The translations under genes were made by a program, and so were the position numbers. Positions 1-7,749 of a DNA stretch of 64,000 nt are shown here, one piece after another. The notes beneath the pieces were generated by a model, which had not been told where the DNA came from, made no database searches, and was given only the letters and a program-made list of their open reading frames with translations. Positions within the stretch are counted from its first letter, which is position 1. Every line of letters begins with the position of its first letter. This stretch comes from Clostridia bacterium (lineage in GTDB: Bacteria > Bacillota > Clostridia > Christensenellales > Borkfalkiaceae): assembly GCA_017626305.1 (NCBI GenBank), contig JAGAIW010000035.1, positions 40,641 to 104,640 of the forward strand. Reading direction: 5' to 3'.

Positions 1-109
1 TAATCAGCCATACCTTCATACCGCGTTCTTCATAGTTGAATTTGGTAATCAGCGCATTCGCCGTTTTCGACGAACCCATTGCCCCATACTTAAAATATAA
101 TTTTGCCAT
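1..109 (-). CDS. tdk: Thymidine kinase, N-terminal part (runs off the window)
   Basis: Only the first 36 codons are present; the gene continues past base 1. The protein begins MAKLYFKYGAMGSSKTANAL, which carries the type II thymidine kinase P-loop (GAMGSSKT) and is followed by the family's usual KFNYEERGMKVWLI. The enzyme phosphorylates thymidine to dTMP in the salvage pathway, in the cytosol. The start is ATG at 109 with AAAGGA about nine bases upstream. It lies 84 bp downstream of a small membrane-protein gene on the same strand, with a short hairpin between them. Identification is firm despite truncation, because P-loop and flanking residues are very characteristic. Confidence 0.9.
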   Translation of the reverse strand, partial: MAKLYFKYGAMGSSKTANALITKFNYEERGMKVWLI

Positions 110-160
110 AGCAGCTATTCCTTTGTATATGATAACACTTTTTCCATTTTGGCAAGGAAA

Positions 161-179
161 ACACGGCTTTACGCCGTGT
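161..179 (-). terminator. Short hairpin after the small membrane-protein gene
   Basis: ACACGGC and GCCGTGT form a 7-bp stem with a 5-base loop, 15 bp after the upstream stop codon. On the minus strand it is followed by only TTTCC, so it may be a weak terminator or attenuator ahead of tdk. Confidence 0.4.
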
Positions 180-193
180 CCCTTTTTCACGTT

Positions 194-574
194 TTATTGT
201 TCGTTTTCCGTCTTTTCTTCCGTTTCCCCTTTACGTTTCGTGGGCAGGAATTTAATACCGCAAAGGTCGAGAATAAACAACGCAACGAAAACGACGATCT
301 TGACTACGGAAACAATCGTACGAATATCGCTGACGGTAGAAAGCACGCTGTAATCCACGTTCGCCACGGACAATACGTTATACAGCAAGGTGCATAAAAG
401 GTCTATTCCCGCAAAGCCGACCAAAAGCGCAAGCACCGTCTTTCCCGACGAACGTACGTCTTCGTCTTCCGTTTTTAAATATACGTATCCACCCGCCAAA
501 AAAAACGCAATGATATTCAAATATCCAGTCAACCAAACAATCGTTTTTTGCCATTTACTTGATAAATTATTCAT
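194..574 (-). CDS. Small three-helix membrane protein, unknown function
   Basis: A 126-residue protein of no family I recognise. It has three hydrophobic stretches: about residues 14-32 (TGYLNIIAFFLAGGYVYL), 47-68 and 88-106. A charged C-terminal tail (KRKGETEEKTENEQ) follows, so it is probably an integral cytoplasmic-membrane protein. I chose ATG at 574 because AAGGAG lies eight bases upstream. A GTG two codons earlier would sit almost on top of that ribosome site. It has its own sigma-A promoter upstream and could be cotranscribed with tdk. No enzymatic motif is visible. Confidence 0.7.
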   Translation of the reverse strand: MNNLSSKWQKTIVWLTGYLNIIAFFLAGGYVYLKTEDEDVRSSGKTVLALLVGFAGIDLLCTLLYNVLSVANVDYSVLSTVSDIRTIVSVVKIVVFVALFILDLCGIKFLPTKRKGETEEKTENEQ

Positions 575-606
575 AATCACAGCTCCTTATCCATGTTTAT
601 AAACGT

Positions 607-635
607 ATTATATCATATGATAAACGGTTTGTCAA
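607..635 (-). promoter_or_regulatory. Sigma-A promoter of the small membrane-protein gene
   Basis: TTGACA (635-630) and TATAAT (612-607) on the minus strand are separated by exactly 17 bp and lie about 35 bp upstream of the ATG at 574. Confidence 0.8.
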
Positions 636-650
636 TATCCTATGAAAAAA

Positions 651-2222
651 TTATTCTTCTTGCGTTTTTCGTTCTTCTTTCCTACGAGAAAAATGCAGCA
701 CGAGAAACACAAACCCGACGAATAAGCCCACAGCCACCGCCCACATAATCAAACAGCTCACGACGCTGCCTAAGTTAACGCAAGCGCCTGCAATTAAGTA
801 CGCCACGACGGCAATCGCCGCTACGACGGACGCATACGGGAGCTGCGTGTTGACGTGTTCTACGTGGTTGCATTGCGCCCCTGCCGACGCCAAAATGGTA
901 GTATCGGAAATAGGCGAGATATGGTCGCCGAATACCGCGCCACCCAGCGTTGCGGAAACGGTGAGAATGGTAAGCGTTCCGCTGCCGCCCAAAATGGTTA
1001 CCGCAATGGGTACGAGCACGCCAAACGTGCCCCACGACGTTCCCGTCGCAAAAGCAATCGCGCCAGCCAACACGAAGAAAATGGCAGGGAATAAGAACTG
1101 CGGGAACGCGCTGCCGGCAAGGTTATTTTTGACAAACGCCTGCGCGTCGAGATAGCCGCCCTTTGCGCCCATGATACCCGAAAGCGACCAGGCAAAGGTC
1201 AAAATAAGTATGGCAGGCACCATGGCTTTAAAGCCCGCCGTAAAGCTGCCCGTAATTTCCTTAAAGGAAACGACGCCCGAAAGCATGTAATACAGGGCGA
1301 TAGCAAACAGCGCCACCGTCGAACCGATCGCCAGCGACATACCCGCGTCGCAGTTGGAAAACGCTTCGATTACGTTTTGCGATTGCAATTCCGTGCCGAT
1401 TAAGCCCGTATCCCAGTTATAGAAAAAGCCCGTGTACAGCATACCGCCGATACAACAAACGATCAACAGGATTACGGGAATAAGCAAATGACGAACCTTA
1501 CCTTTGGGATTGCTTTCCACTTCTTCGGACGTTTCGTCGTCGCTTTCTACACCCGCATGGACGTCGCCCGTCGTTTCTGCGATTATATCGTTCTTTTTCA
1601 TTTTACCGAAATCAAAACGGAAATAGCACAGCGCAAACACCATGACGATTGTCAAAATCGCGTATACGTTGAAGGGAATGGTGCTCATAAACACCATTAA
1701 GCCGTCCCCTTCCAGCTCTCCTGCTACCGCCGCAGCCCAGCTGGAAATGGGCGCGATAATGCAAATGGGCGCAGCCGTTGCGTCAATGATATACGCAAGC
1801 TTGGAACGGGCAATTTTGAACTTATCCGTAACGGGACGCATAACCGAACCCACCGTAAGGCAGTTGAAATAATCGTCGACGAAAATCAAACAGCCCAGCC
1901 CTGCGGTTGCCGCCAAAGCGCCGCCCTTAGAACGGATTTTTTGGCTTGCCCATTCGCCGTACGCTTTCGCGCCGCCCGATTTTTGCATTAAAACGACGAG
2001 TATCCCCAACACGACAAGGAATACGATAATGGGCGTATTCGAGCCCACCTTTTCACTCATCACTTGATACAGCGTAAACATTGCCTTTAACGGATCGCCG
2101 CCAGCGTACATCAACGCGCCGACGAAAATTCCGAAAAAGAGCGAAATATAAACCTGCTTGGTAAGTAACGCCAACACAATGGCAATCAGCGCAGGCAAAA
2201 ACGCCCATAACGTGCCTTCCAT
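651..2222 (-). CDS. NhaC-family Na+/H+ antiporter-like membrane transporter
   Basis: A 523-residue polytopic membrane protein of the Na+/H+ antiporter NhaC family. Family hallmarks are DDYFNCLTVGSVMRP starting near residue 116 and GDHISPISDTTI with HVNTQLPY near the C-terminus. About eleven hydrophobic segments are visible. A long acidic loop (ESDDETSEEVES) near residue 240 divides the two halves. Members exchange Na+ for H+, and some carry organic solutes such as lactate or amino acids, so the substrate is not certain. ATG at 2222 is preferred because AAGGGGGAAG stands just upstream; a longer in-frame start would place that site inside the coding region. It has its own promoter and follows a hairpin, so it is probably a separate transcript. 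Confidence 0.85.
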   Translation of the reverse strand: MEGTLWAFLPALIAIVLALLTKQVYISLFFGIFVGALMYAGGDPLKAMFTLYQVMSEKVGSNTPIIVFLVVLGILVVLMQKSGGAKAYGEWASQKIRSKGGALAATAGLGCLIFVDDYFNCLTVGSVMRPVTDKFKIARSKLAYIIDATAAPICIIAPISSWAAAVAGELEGDGLMVFMSTIPFNVYAILTIVMVFALCYFRFDFGKMKKNDIIAETTGDVHAGVESDDETSEEVESNPKGKVRHLLIPVILLIVCCIGGMLYTGFFYNWDTGLIGTELQSQNVIEAFSNCDAGMSLAIGSTVALFAIALYYMLSGVVSFKEITGSFTAGFKAMVPAILILTFAWSLSGIMGAKGGYLDAQAFVKNNLAGSAFPQFLFPAIFFVLAGAIAFATGTSWGTFGVLVPIAVTILGGSGTLTILTVSATLGGAVFGDHISPISDTTILASAGAQCNHVEHVNTQLPYASVVAAIAVVAYLIAGACVNLGSVVSCLIMWAVAVGLFVGFVFLVLHFSRRKEERKTQEE

Positions 2223-2252
2223 ATTCTTCCCCCTTTTTATGCGGTTATCAAA

Positions 2253-2282
2253 AGTATAGCACATATGCGCATTTGTTGTCAA
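2253..2282 (-). promoter_or_regulatory. Promoter of the NhaC-like gene
   Basis: TTGACA (2282-2277) and TATACT (2258-2253) on the minus strand are spaced 18 bp, about 30 bp upstream of the ATG at 2222. Confidence 0.7.
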
Positions 2283-2306
2283 ATGGATTTGCAAGTGTAA
2301 AAATAA

Positions 2307-2336
2307 ATACGGCGCAACCTTTTGGCTGCGTCGTAT
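2307..2336 (-). terminator. Hairpin downstream of the 646-residue gene, repeated at 4436
   Basis: A 13-bp imperfect stem (ATACGGCGCAACC with GGCTGCGTCGTAT) and 4-base loop, 56 bp after the stop codon of the gene at 2392-4332. A near-identical hairpin follows the murQ-like gene. The T-rich tail is on the plus-strand side, so minus-strand termination strength is uncertain. Confidence 0.45.
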
Positions 2337-2391
2337 ATTTTATTTTTGTGGATAAGCTTATTCGGTGTATTCTACAATCAAGCGCAACGCC

Positions 2392-4332
2392 TTACGCAAA
2401 AAATACCGTTTTTATCGACCATGCGCGCACTTCGTCAATGCGCAATTTGTACCCGTTTTCAAAGCGTTCAAGCGTAAGCGGCGTCTTATTCCCAAATTCA
2501 TCCATAAGATACGCTTTTTCCCCTTGTACGTTCCGTACGATTAACTGAATATTCTTTTGTTCGGCGATTGTCGGCACAATCACGCTAACGTTGACAAGTC
2601 TTCCGTCCTTGTTTTCAATAGGCGAAAGCATCAAACGGTTACGGGAAATTTGTTCGACGAGTAGCCCACCCGTAATCGAACGGATTGCGCGATTAACCTG
2701 TTGCCGTTTCACCCAAGGGAAAGTATCGTCATCACTACGATACCCCTGCACGAACCACGTTCCACCCAGCGACGTGCGTACAATCGCCGACGCAATTGCA
2801 TTCTCTTCGCTGTTTTCTACTTGTCCCATACCCAATTCTAAACGGTAAACCCCCAGCGTTTCCGCACGGTTTTCGGTATCGATTAAAGCGTACGTTTTTT
2901 TCTCGAATAGATTTTTTCCCCAACACCGCTTAGCAAAGCCTTCGTTCAAAGCATGGTCGGTAAATTCTTCTACGTAGCACTTATCCGCAATATGCTTTGC
3001 CCCTACGCCGAGCAACCGACCAAAGCCACGCTGACAAAGCGCAAAAATCGCCGCCGCGCTAGTCGCTACGGGAGCGGCAAGCAAGACTTTCAATTCTTCT
3101 TCCGTAATCGTATCGGCAAAGTTTTCGTCAAAATAATACGCGCCGCCTTTGGTTTTTTCGTACGTCATGGGAATACCGTAATGGTTATAATCTCTACCGT
3201 ACAAGGCGGGGATTTTCGCCCAATCTTTGCCCGTGGCGTTCCAATAGTTCTTCGGATAGAAAATTTGTAAGCCCGATTTTCTACCCCCTGCATGATTGCA
3301 TGCCGCAAGCGTTTCCCAGTACGCCCTACGTTTCTTGCTCTCTTGTAAAACGTCTTGAAACAATTCAAAATCGCACAGCCGCCAACATTTCACGCTGACG
3401 CTATTAAACCCGCTTGCAAGGTGCACGGACGTTTCAAAAGACGTGCCGTAAGCTGTTTTTGAATAGTACGTGGACGGATAATTTTCAATTTCGTTGCAGT
3501 ACTCGTCTACAAAATCGGGGAGCTTGGCAAGCTGCCAGCCCGTTTCATACGTCTTATCGGTCAATGCAGTAGGATAGATATCCGAATACGATCCCGAGCC
3601 GCTACGGCTGCGTATCGTTTTACCCGTCGCATTATGCATAGCTTCCATACAACGGACAAATCCTTCGCCTGCGAAATGCCCGTGTTCTACGCCCATATGC
3701 GTCGTAGGAGAATTTTTCGCCACGGTCAAAGCCATTTCATAGCAAAAATCTGCCATCCCTTCATAGGAAAATTCGACGTATTTTTCACGGAAAACAGGTT
3801 CGTTCTCCACTTTTTCGGCAAGCTCTTCACGCGTATACGCCGTAGCGTTACGTTTGTTAAATTCTTCTATGCAAAGCGGACAAAAACAACGCAAGCCGCC
3901 GTCCCAGTTTTTAATACGCAAATCGTCGTCAAAATACAGCGTATCGGGGGCAAGCTCTTTGGCTATCAAAGAAAGACTTTTCGCCTTTTTCTTACGATAG
4001 TATTTACTTCTCCAACACATTTGCCCGTAGCTTATCTCTCCGTTCATATCCACGGAAAAATCTTCACAATCGTATACGTATAAATCGCTTTTCGCATGTC
4101 CGTGGCCAAAAGGACAGGTTTCAACGGAAAAGCGTATGCCGAGTTTGTTTATTTCTTCCTTAAAACGTTTCGCCGTCGGCAACACTTTTTGTAATCTCTC
4201 AAAATTGTTGTTGATACCATGCTCTAAAAAAACCCAAATTTCGTCGCATGCGCCTGCGTTTTCTTGCAAAGCGGCCAAAATTTCCCGTTCAAACTCTATG
4301 ATTTGCGCAATTTCCAACCTATGTTTCAGCAT
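2392..4332 (-). CDS. Large cytosolic protein, probable TIM-barrel hydrolase of unrecognised family
   Basis: A 646-residue soluble protein without signal peptide or membrane segments. I do not recognise the family. The middle contains LYFDDDLRIKNWDGGLRCFC followed by a second cysteine pair (CPLC) and IEEFNKRN. Together with alternating strands and helices, this resembles the barrel of uncharacterised glycosidase-like proteins. The first 60 residues are helical and acidic. The last 100 residues look like a C-terminal beta domain (LTLERFENGYKLRIDEVRAW). The start is ATG at 4332 with AAAGGAG ten bases upstream. It has its own promoter and is bracketed by two related hairpins, so it may be independent of the large operon to its right. 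Context suggests sugar or glycan metabolism; the reaction is unknown. Confidence 0.7.
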   Translation of the reverse strand: MLKHRLEIAQIIEFEREILAALQENAGACDEIWVFLEHGINNNFERLQKVLPTAKRFKEEINKLGIRFSVETCPFGHGHAKSDLYVYDCEDFSVDMNGEISYGQMCWRSKYYRKKKAKSLSLIAKELAPDTLYFDDDLRIKNWDGGLRCFCPLCIEEFNKRNATAYTREELAEKVENEPVFREKYVEFSYEGMADFCYEMALTVAKNSPTTHMGVEHGHFAGEGFVRCMEAMHNATGKTIRSRSGSGSYSDIYPTALTDKTYETGWQLAKLPDFVDEYCNEIENYPSTYYSKTAYGTSFETSVHLASGFNSVSVKCWRLCDFELFQDVLQESKKRRAYWETLAACNHAGGRKSGLQIFYPKNYWNATGKDWAKIPALYGRDYNHYGIPMTYEKTKGGAYYFDENFADTITEEELKVLLAAPVATSAAAIFALCQRGFGRLLGVGAKHIADKCYVEEFTDHALNEGFAKRCWGKNLFEKKTYALIDTENRAETLGVYRLELGMGQVENSEENAIASAIVRTSLGGTWFVQGYRSDDDTFPWVKRQQVNRAIRSITGGLLVEQISRNRLMLSPIENKDGRLVNVSVIVPTIAEQKNIQLIVRNVQGEKAYLMDEFGNKTPLTLERFENGYKLRIDEVRAWSIKTVFFA

Positions 4333-4363
4333 AAAAAATAGCTCCTTTTGACAAATTTTCTAT

Positions 4364-4392
4364 ATTATACTATCCAGCGGTATCATTGTCAA
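4364..4392 (-). promoter_or_regulatory. Promoter of the 646-residue gene
   Basis: TTGACA (4392-4387) and TATAAT (4369-4364) on the minus strand with a 17-bp spacer, about 30 bp upstream of the start codon at 4332. Confidence 0.8.
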
Positions 4393-4435
4393 TGGATTTA
4401 TTTGAAGACTTTTTGAAGTTTTTTGAACCTAATCA

Positions 4436-4465
4436 ATACGACGCAACCCTTGGGCTGCGTCGTAT
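4436..4465 (-). terminator. Hairpin after the murQ-like gene
   Basis: A 14-bp near-perfect stem (ATACGACGCAACCC with GGGCTGCGTCGTAT) and a 2-base loop, 22 bp after the stop codon at 4488. It is very similar to the hairpin at 2307-2336. It probably marks the end of the long sugar operon, though the U-run on the minus strand is poor. Confidence 0.5.
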
Positions 4466-4487
4466 ATTTTTTATTTCATGTATAACC

Positions 4488-5297
4488 TTACTCTATCATT
4501 TCGCCTACTGCCGCGCGGATATTCCAGTCGTTTTCCTGTAACGCTTTACGGGACGTTTCTTCATTCCAGCCCGTAATTGCTTCTACGATACCGATCATTC
4601 TCTTTTCCAACTTGACATTCAACGGTTTTAAGTTAATCATCCAGTTTTTATACACGTAGCCCCGTTTTACCATAGCACAGGTGGAAAGCATATTCAAGAT
4701 AATCTTTTGCGCCGTACCCGCTTTCATACGAGTAGAACCCGTAATCACTTCCGCACCCGTATCGGGACAAATGGCGATATCCGCCACACCGCATACGGGC
4801 GAACCTTCGTTAGACGTAATCGCCACAGTGGTTGCTCCTACGCTTTTCGCATATTCCAAAGCTTTCACTACGTACGCCGCGCCGCCTGCTACGCTAAGAC
4901 CTACGACGACGTCGTCTTGATTAAGCTGATATTTTTTCAAATCTTCCACACCTTCCGTGGGGCTGTCTTCTACGTTTTCACTTGCCGCGGAAAGACATTT
5001 TTCTCCGCCGGCAATAATCCCCACGACCATGCCCTTAGGTACGCCGAACGTGGGAGGACATTCCGCCGCGTCCATAACGCCAAGTCTACCCGAAGTACCC
5101 GCGCCCATATAGAATAATCTACCGCCCTTAGAAAATGCGTCCGTGACGGCGTCAACCGCCTTTTCTATATCTCCCGAAACAGCCTGTACCGCCTTGACTG
5201 CGTTCATATTTTCTTCATTGATAATAGCAATCATGGACGCCGTGTCCATTTTATCGATATTCACCGTTTTGGGATTGATCATTTCCGTTTTTAACAT
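4488..5297 (-). CDS. murQ: N-acetylmuramic acid 6-phosphate etherase-like protein (MurQ), altered phosphate loop
   Basis: A 269-residue SIS-domain protein with clear MurQ features: YMGAGTSGRLGVMDAAECPP (residues 63-82), VEDSPTEG, and TGSTRMKAGTAQK. MurQ cleaves the D-lactyl ether of MurNAc-6-phosphate to give GlcNAc-6-phosphate in cell-wall recycling. Two acidic residues matching the catalytic pair of E. coli MurQ (E83 and E114) appear to be E79 and E107. However, the second SIS phosphate loop, normally SGRTP, reads VAGGAAY at 136-142 and has lost its serine and threonine. It is about 30 residues shorter at the C-terminus than E. coli MurQ. The ribosome site GGAG overlaps the stop of the sugar-kinase gene four bases upstream, so the two are translationally linked. 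It may be a weak MurQ or one with a different substrate. Confidence 0.82.
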   Translation of the reverse strand: MLKTEMINPKTVNIDKMDTASMIAIINEENMNAVKAVQAVSGDIEKAVDAVTDAFSKGGRLFYMGAGTSGRLGVMDAAECPPTFGVPKGMVVGIIAGGEKCLSAASENVEDSPTEGVEDLKKYQLNQDDVVVGLSVAGGAAYVVKALEYAKSVGATTVAITSNEGSPVCGVADIAICPDTGAEVITGSTRMKAGTAQKIILNMLSTCAMVKRGYVYKNWMINLKPLNVKLEKRMIGIVEAITGWNEETSRKALQENDWNIRAAVGEMIE

Positions 5298-5301
5298 AAT
5301 T

Positions 5302-6249
5302 TTACTCCTTTACCGTTTTTTCTACGTTATACATAAACGCCGTATCGACGTTTTCACCCGCCAAACAAGCCGCTTGCCGTAAAGCACCGCATACGGGCGG
5401 AACTTGCGTAAACGCTAAGCGGTATTCCTTACCGATTTTATCGGCAATATATTCCCGATAAATTTCGTCTTTGAATATACCCCCAACAAACGCCGCTTTC
5501 GGCTTTTCTTCCGTAAGCTCTTGCCTTGCGCGCTTGACGAAACGGAGTATACTTTCCATATTCTTCTGCATGATATTTATCGCCGCTTTATCCCCGTTTT
5601 TGTACGCCTTGGAAACAAGCGCCGCAAAACTGCCGATATAGTCAGGCGTTTGCTTACAAAGCTCTCCACGGGCGTCTTTGGGGTTTTTCCCTAAACGCTG
5701 GGTAATATATTCCGTCAACAGCGTTTTTTCACCCACGCCGTCTATATCGTTAAACGCGGCAATCAAGCCGTCGCGTCCCAAGGAAAAGCCGCTGCCGCCT
5801 TCTTCAAACAAAAAACCGTTGCCGCCGAATTTGAACACCGCGCCGTCCTTATACGCTGCAATCAGCGAACCCGTACCCGCTATCACCGCAATCCCGTTTT
5901 CGCCCTGCAAACCCGTTTGAATGACGTTGACGATATCGCTGTCTACCCAAACGTTTGCAGCCGTTTCTTGCAGCGCGCCGCGCACCACAGCCGCATTATT
6001 ACCCACACCGCAGCCCGCCGCGCCGATAAAGACGAACGTTTCGTCTTTTTTCTGGCAAATCCCTGCGCCAGCATATGCTTCCGTCAAAGCCGTTTGTAAA
6101 AGCTTTACGGTGTTTTCCAAGCCGATATTTGATGGATTGCACCCCGACGATTTTTTACGGTATATAACGTTGCCTTCGCTATCGCACACCGCAACGTCCG
6201 TTTTCGTCCCCCCGCCGTCAATACCGATAAAATACCTTTTTTTATCCAT
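5302..6249 (-). CDS. BadF/BadG-type sugar kinase (GlcNAc/MurNAc kinase-like)
   Basis: A 315-residue ASKHA-fold kinase. The N-terminus has the phosphate-1 motif GIDGGGTKTDVAV, and the middle has GIAVIAGTGS and GGNGFLFEEGGSGFSLGRDG, as in the BadF/BadG/BcrA family. That family includes N-acetylglucosamine kinase and the clostridial MurNAc/GlcNAc kinase MurK. It probably phosphorylates an imported amino sugar in the cytosol for the etherase encoded next door. ATG at 6249 is chosen because AGGA lies eight bases upstream; an earlier in-frame TTG would place that site inside the gene. It follows the GH28 gene by 25 bp and precedes murQ by 4 bp, an arrangement typical of MurNAc recovery pairs. Substrate is inferred from context only. 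Confidence 0.83.
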   Translation of the reverse strand: MDKKRYFIGIDGGGTKTDVAVCDSEGNVIYRKKSSGCNPSNIGLENTVKLLQTALTEAYAGAGICQKKDETFVFIGAAGCGVGNNAAVVRGALQETAANVWVDSDIVNVIQTGLQGENGIAVIAGTGSLIAAYKDGAVFKFGGNGFLFEEGGSGFSLGRDGLIAAFNDIDGVGEKTLLTEYITQRLGKNPKDARGELCKQTPDYIGSFAALVSKAYKNGDKAAINIMQKNMESILRFVKRARQELTEEKPKAAFVGGIFKDEIYREYIADKIGKEYRLAFTQVPPVCGALRQAACLAGENVDTAFMYNVEKTVKE

Positions 6250-6274
6250 ATGTTTTTTCCTAAATAGCAATCTT

Positions 6275-7672
6275 TTATTTATACACTAATGCGTTTACTT
6301 TTTCAAACACGCAAGCTTTTCTAACATCAGGACGGTTGGTTTCCACCGTTACGTTTTCCACCGTCAACCCGTCTATATATCGAAAATAAATGCCTTTTGC
6401 AGGTAAAATACGCCCGTATACGTATACTTCGGGATAGTCTTGCGCTTCTTCGGGAACGTCTTTGTTAAAGCTTTGCACACCGCCGTCCAAAGACAGATGA
6501 ATATTCCGCAAAACGATATTCTTCAAGGGTCTGCCTTCCAAGCCGCAAACGTTGGACGTCATTTGCCAGTCGCTTTCCGCCGTGTTGCCGTCGTTGGTAT
6601 CGTCAAAGCTTTCCGCCCTACCGAACACCCAAGGCTTTTGGTAAAAATCGTTTCGGATATAGCTTGCATAATTCCAAGCAACGACTTCGTACGGTTCGTA
6701 CGGACCGCTTGCTACGACGTTTTCAATTAAAACGTTTTTGATTTCACCGATTTCGCGCCCAGCAGGTCCGCGCATACGCTTACCTAAATGGATAAACAAC
6801 GGCGTGTTGACGTTGCGCATTATTACGTTTTTGATGGTAATCCCGTCGATAACCGCCCCGTCTACGCTTTCAATGGCAATACCGCACATTCTCGTTTCGT
6901 AAACGTCGATATTTTCAATATGGATATTTTCAAATCCGCCGTTGGTTTCCGTACCGAATTTAATGGCGTTACAACGGCTTTTGAGTTTACAATCCCACAC
7001 GCGAACGTCCCTACATACGTCTAAACGGTTGAGCGTATACGAGCTTTTGAATACAATCGCGTCGTCGCCTGCTTCCACCTGACAATCGTGCACACGCGCA
7101 TTTTTCGAGTTATCCAGCGAAATACCGTCTATGTATACGCGCATTTTTAAGCCGAATACGTCTACGTTTTCACAGCCCGCAAAATGCACGCCAAGGTCGG
7201 TAACGTGGTTGATTTCCAAACCGCTCACCCGTACGTTTTTACAGTTTTTAAACGCGATACATTTTGCTCCGCGGTGGACGATTTTTCGTTTGTTTTCTTC
7301 GTCCCATACCGAGCGCATATCGATTTTACCTTCACCGTAAATAGCGATATTTTCACAATCGATTGCCACGAACATAGACGGATAATAATAGGTATGTGAC
7401 GCGTCTTGATAGATAGGATAGTCGATAACTTCGTTTTCCGCGTAATCGTTAAAATCCAAGCTGCCTAAAATAACGGCGTCTTTTTCCAAACGGATATGCA
7501 CGTTGCTTTTCAAATAGACCGTGGATAATACGTATTCGCCTTTCGGAAATACGATTTCGCCGCCGCCCGCTTGAAAACAATCGTCTATCGCCTTTTGCAG
7601 GGCTTGCGTTTGCAAACTTTCCGCCCCTGTATCCGTTATATAATTTTTTATATTGAATTGTTTAACTTGCAT
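6275..7672 (-). CDS. GH28-like glycoside hydrolase (polygalacturonase superfamily), cytosolic
   Basis: A 465-residue right-handed beta-helix protein without signal peptide. The N-terminus (AIDDCFQAGGGEIVFPKGEY) is typical of GH28 enzymes. The active-site region has YIDGISLDNSKN (179-190), aligned with the NTD motif, and AGDDAIVFKS (201-210), which holds the paired aspartates. The usual GHG is replaced by RCN in SRCNAIKFGTET, as in several bacterial rhamnogalacturonan or unsaturated-galacturonide type members. The expected role is hydrolysis of uronic acid or rhamnose linkages in imported oligosaccharides. It lies 78 bp after the cytosolic hydrolase-like gene and 25 bp before the kinase. The ribosome site is modest (GAAAGAG). 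Confidence 0.8.
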   Translation of the reverse strand: MQVKQFNIKNYITDTGAESLQTQALQKAIDDCFQAGGGEIVFPKGEYVLSTVYLKSNVHIRLEKDAVILGSLDFNDYAENEVIDYPIYQDASHTYYYPSMFVAIDCENIAIYGEGKIDMRSVWDEENKRKIVHRGAKCIAFKNCKNVRVSGLEINHVTDLGVHFAGCENVDVFGLKMRVYIDGISLDNSKNARVHDCQVEAGDDAIVFKSSYTLNRLDVCRDVRVWDCKLKSRCNAIKFGTETNGGFENIHIENIDVYETRMCGIAIESVDGAVIDGITIKNVIMRNVNTPLFIHLGKRMRGPAGREIGEIKNVLIENVVASGPYEPYEVVAWNYASYIRNDFYQKPWVFGRAESFDDTNDGNTAESDWQMTSNVCGLEGRPLKNIVLRNIHLSLDGGVQSFNKDVPEEAQDYPEVYVYGRILPAKGIYFRYIDGLTVENVTVETNRPDVRKACVFEKVNALVYK

Positions 7673-7694
7673 CTTATTTTCTCTTTCACAAGGA

Positions 7695-7734
7695 TAACCG
7701 CAACCCCAAAATGGAGTTACGGTTTCCCCTTTTT
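7695..7734 (-). other. Intercistronic hairpin upstream of the GH28 gene
   Basis: An imperfect stem (AACCGTAACTCC with GGTTGCGGTT on the minus strand) lies in the 77-bp gap between two operon genes. It has no U-run on the minus strand, so it is more likely an RNA-stability or processing element than a full terminator. Confidence 0.35.
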
Positions 7735-7749
7735 TTTGTTTTGATTTTT

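Noticed and set aside
4488..6249. A complete dedicated MurNAc recycling system
   Set aside because: No MurP-type phosphotransferase, MurR regulator or N-acetylmuramidase is nearby, and the etherase has an altered phosphate loop. The kinase-etherase pair is better read as part of the glycan operon.
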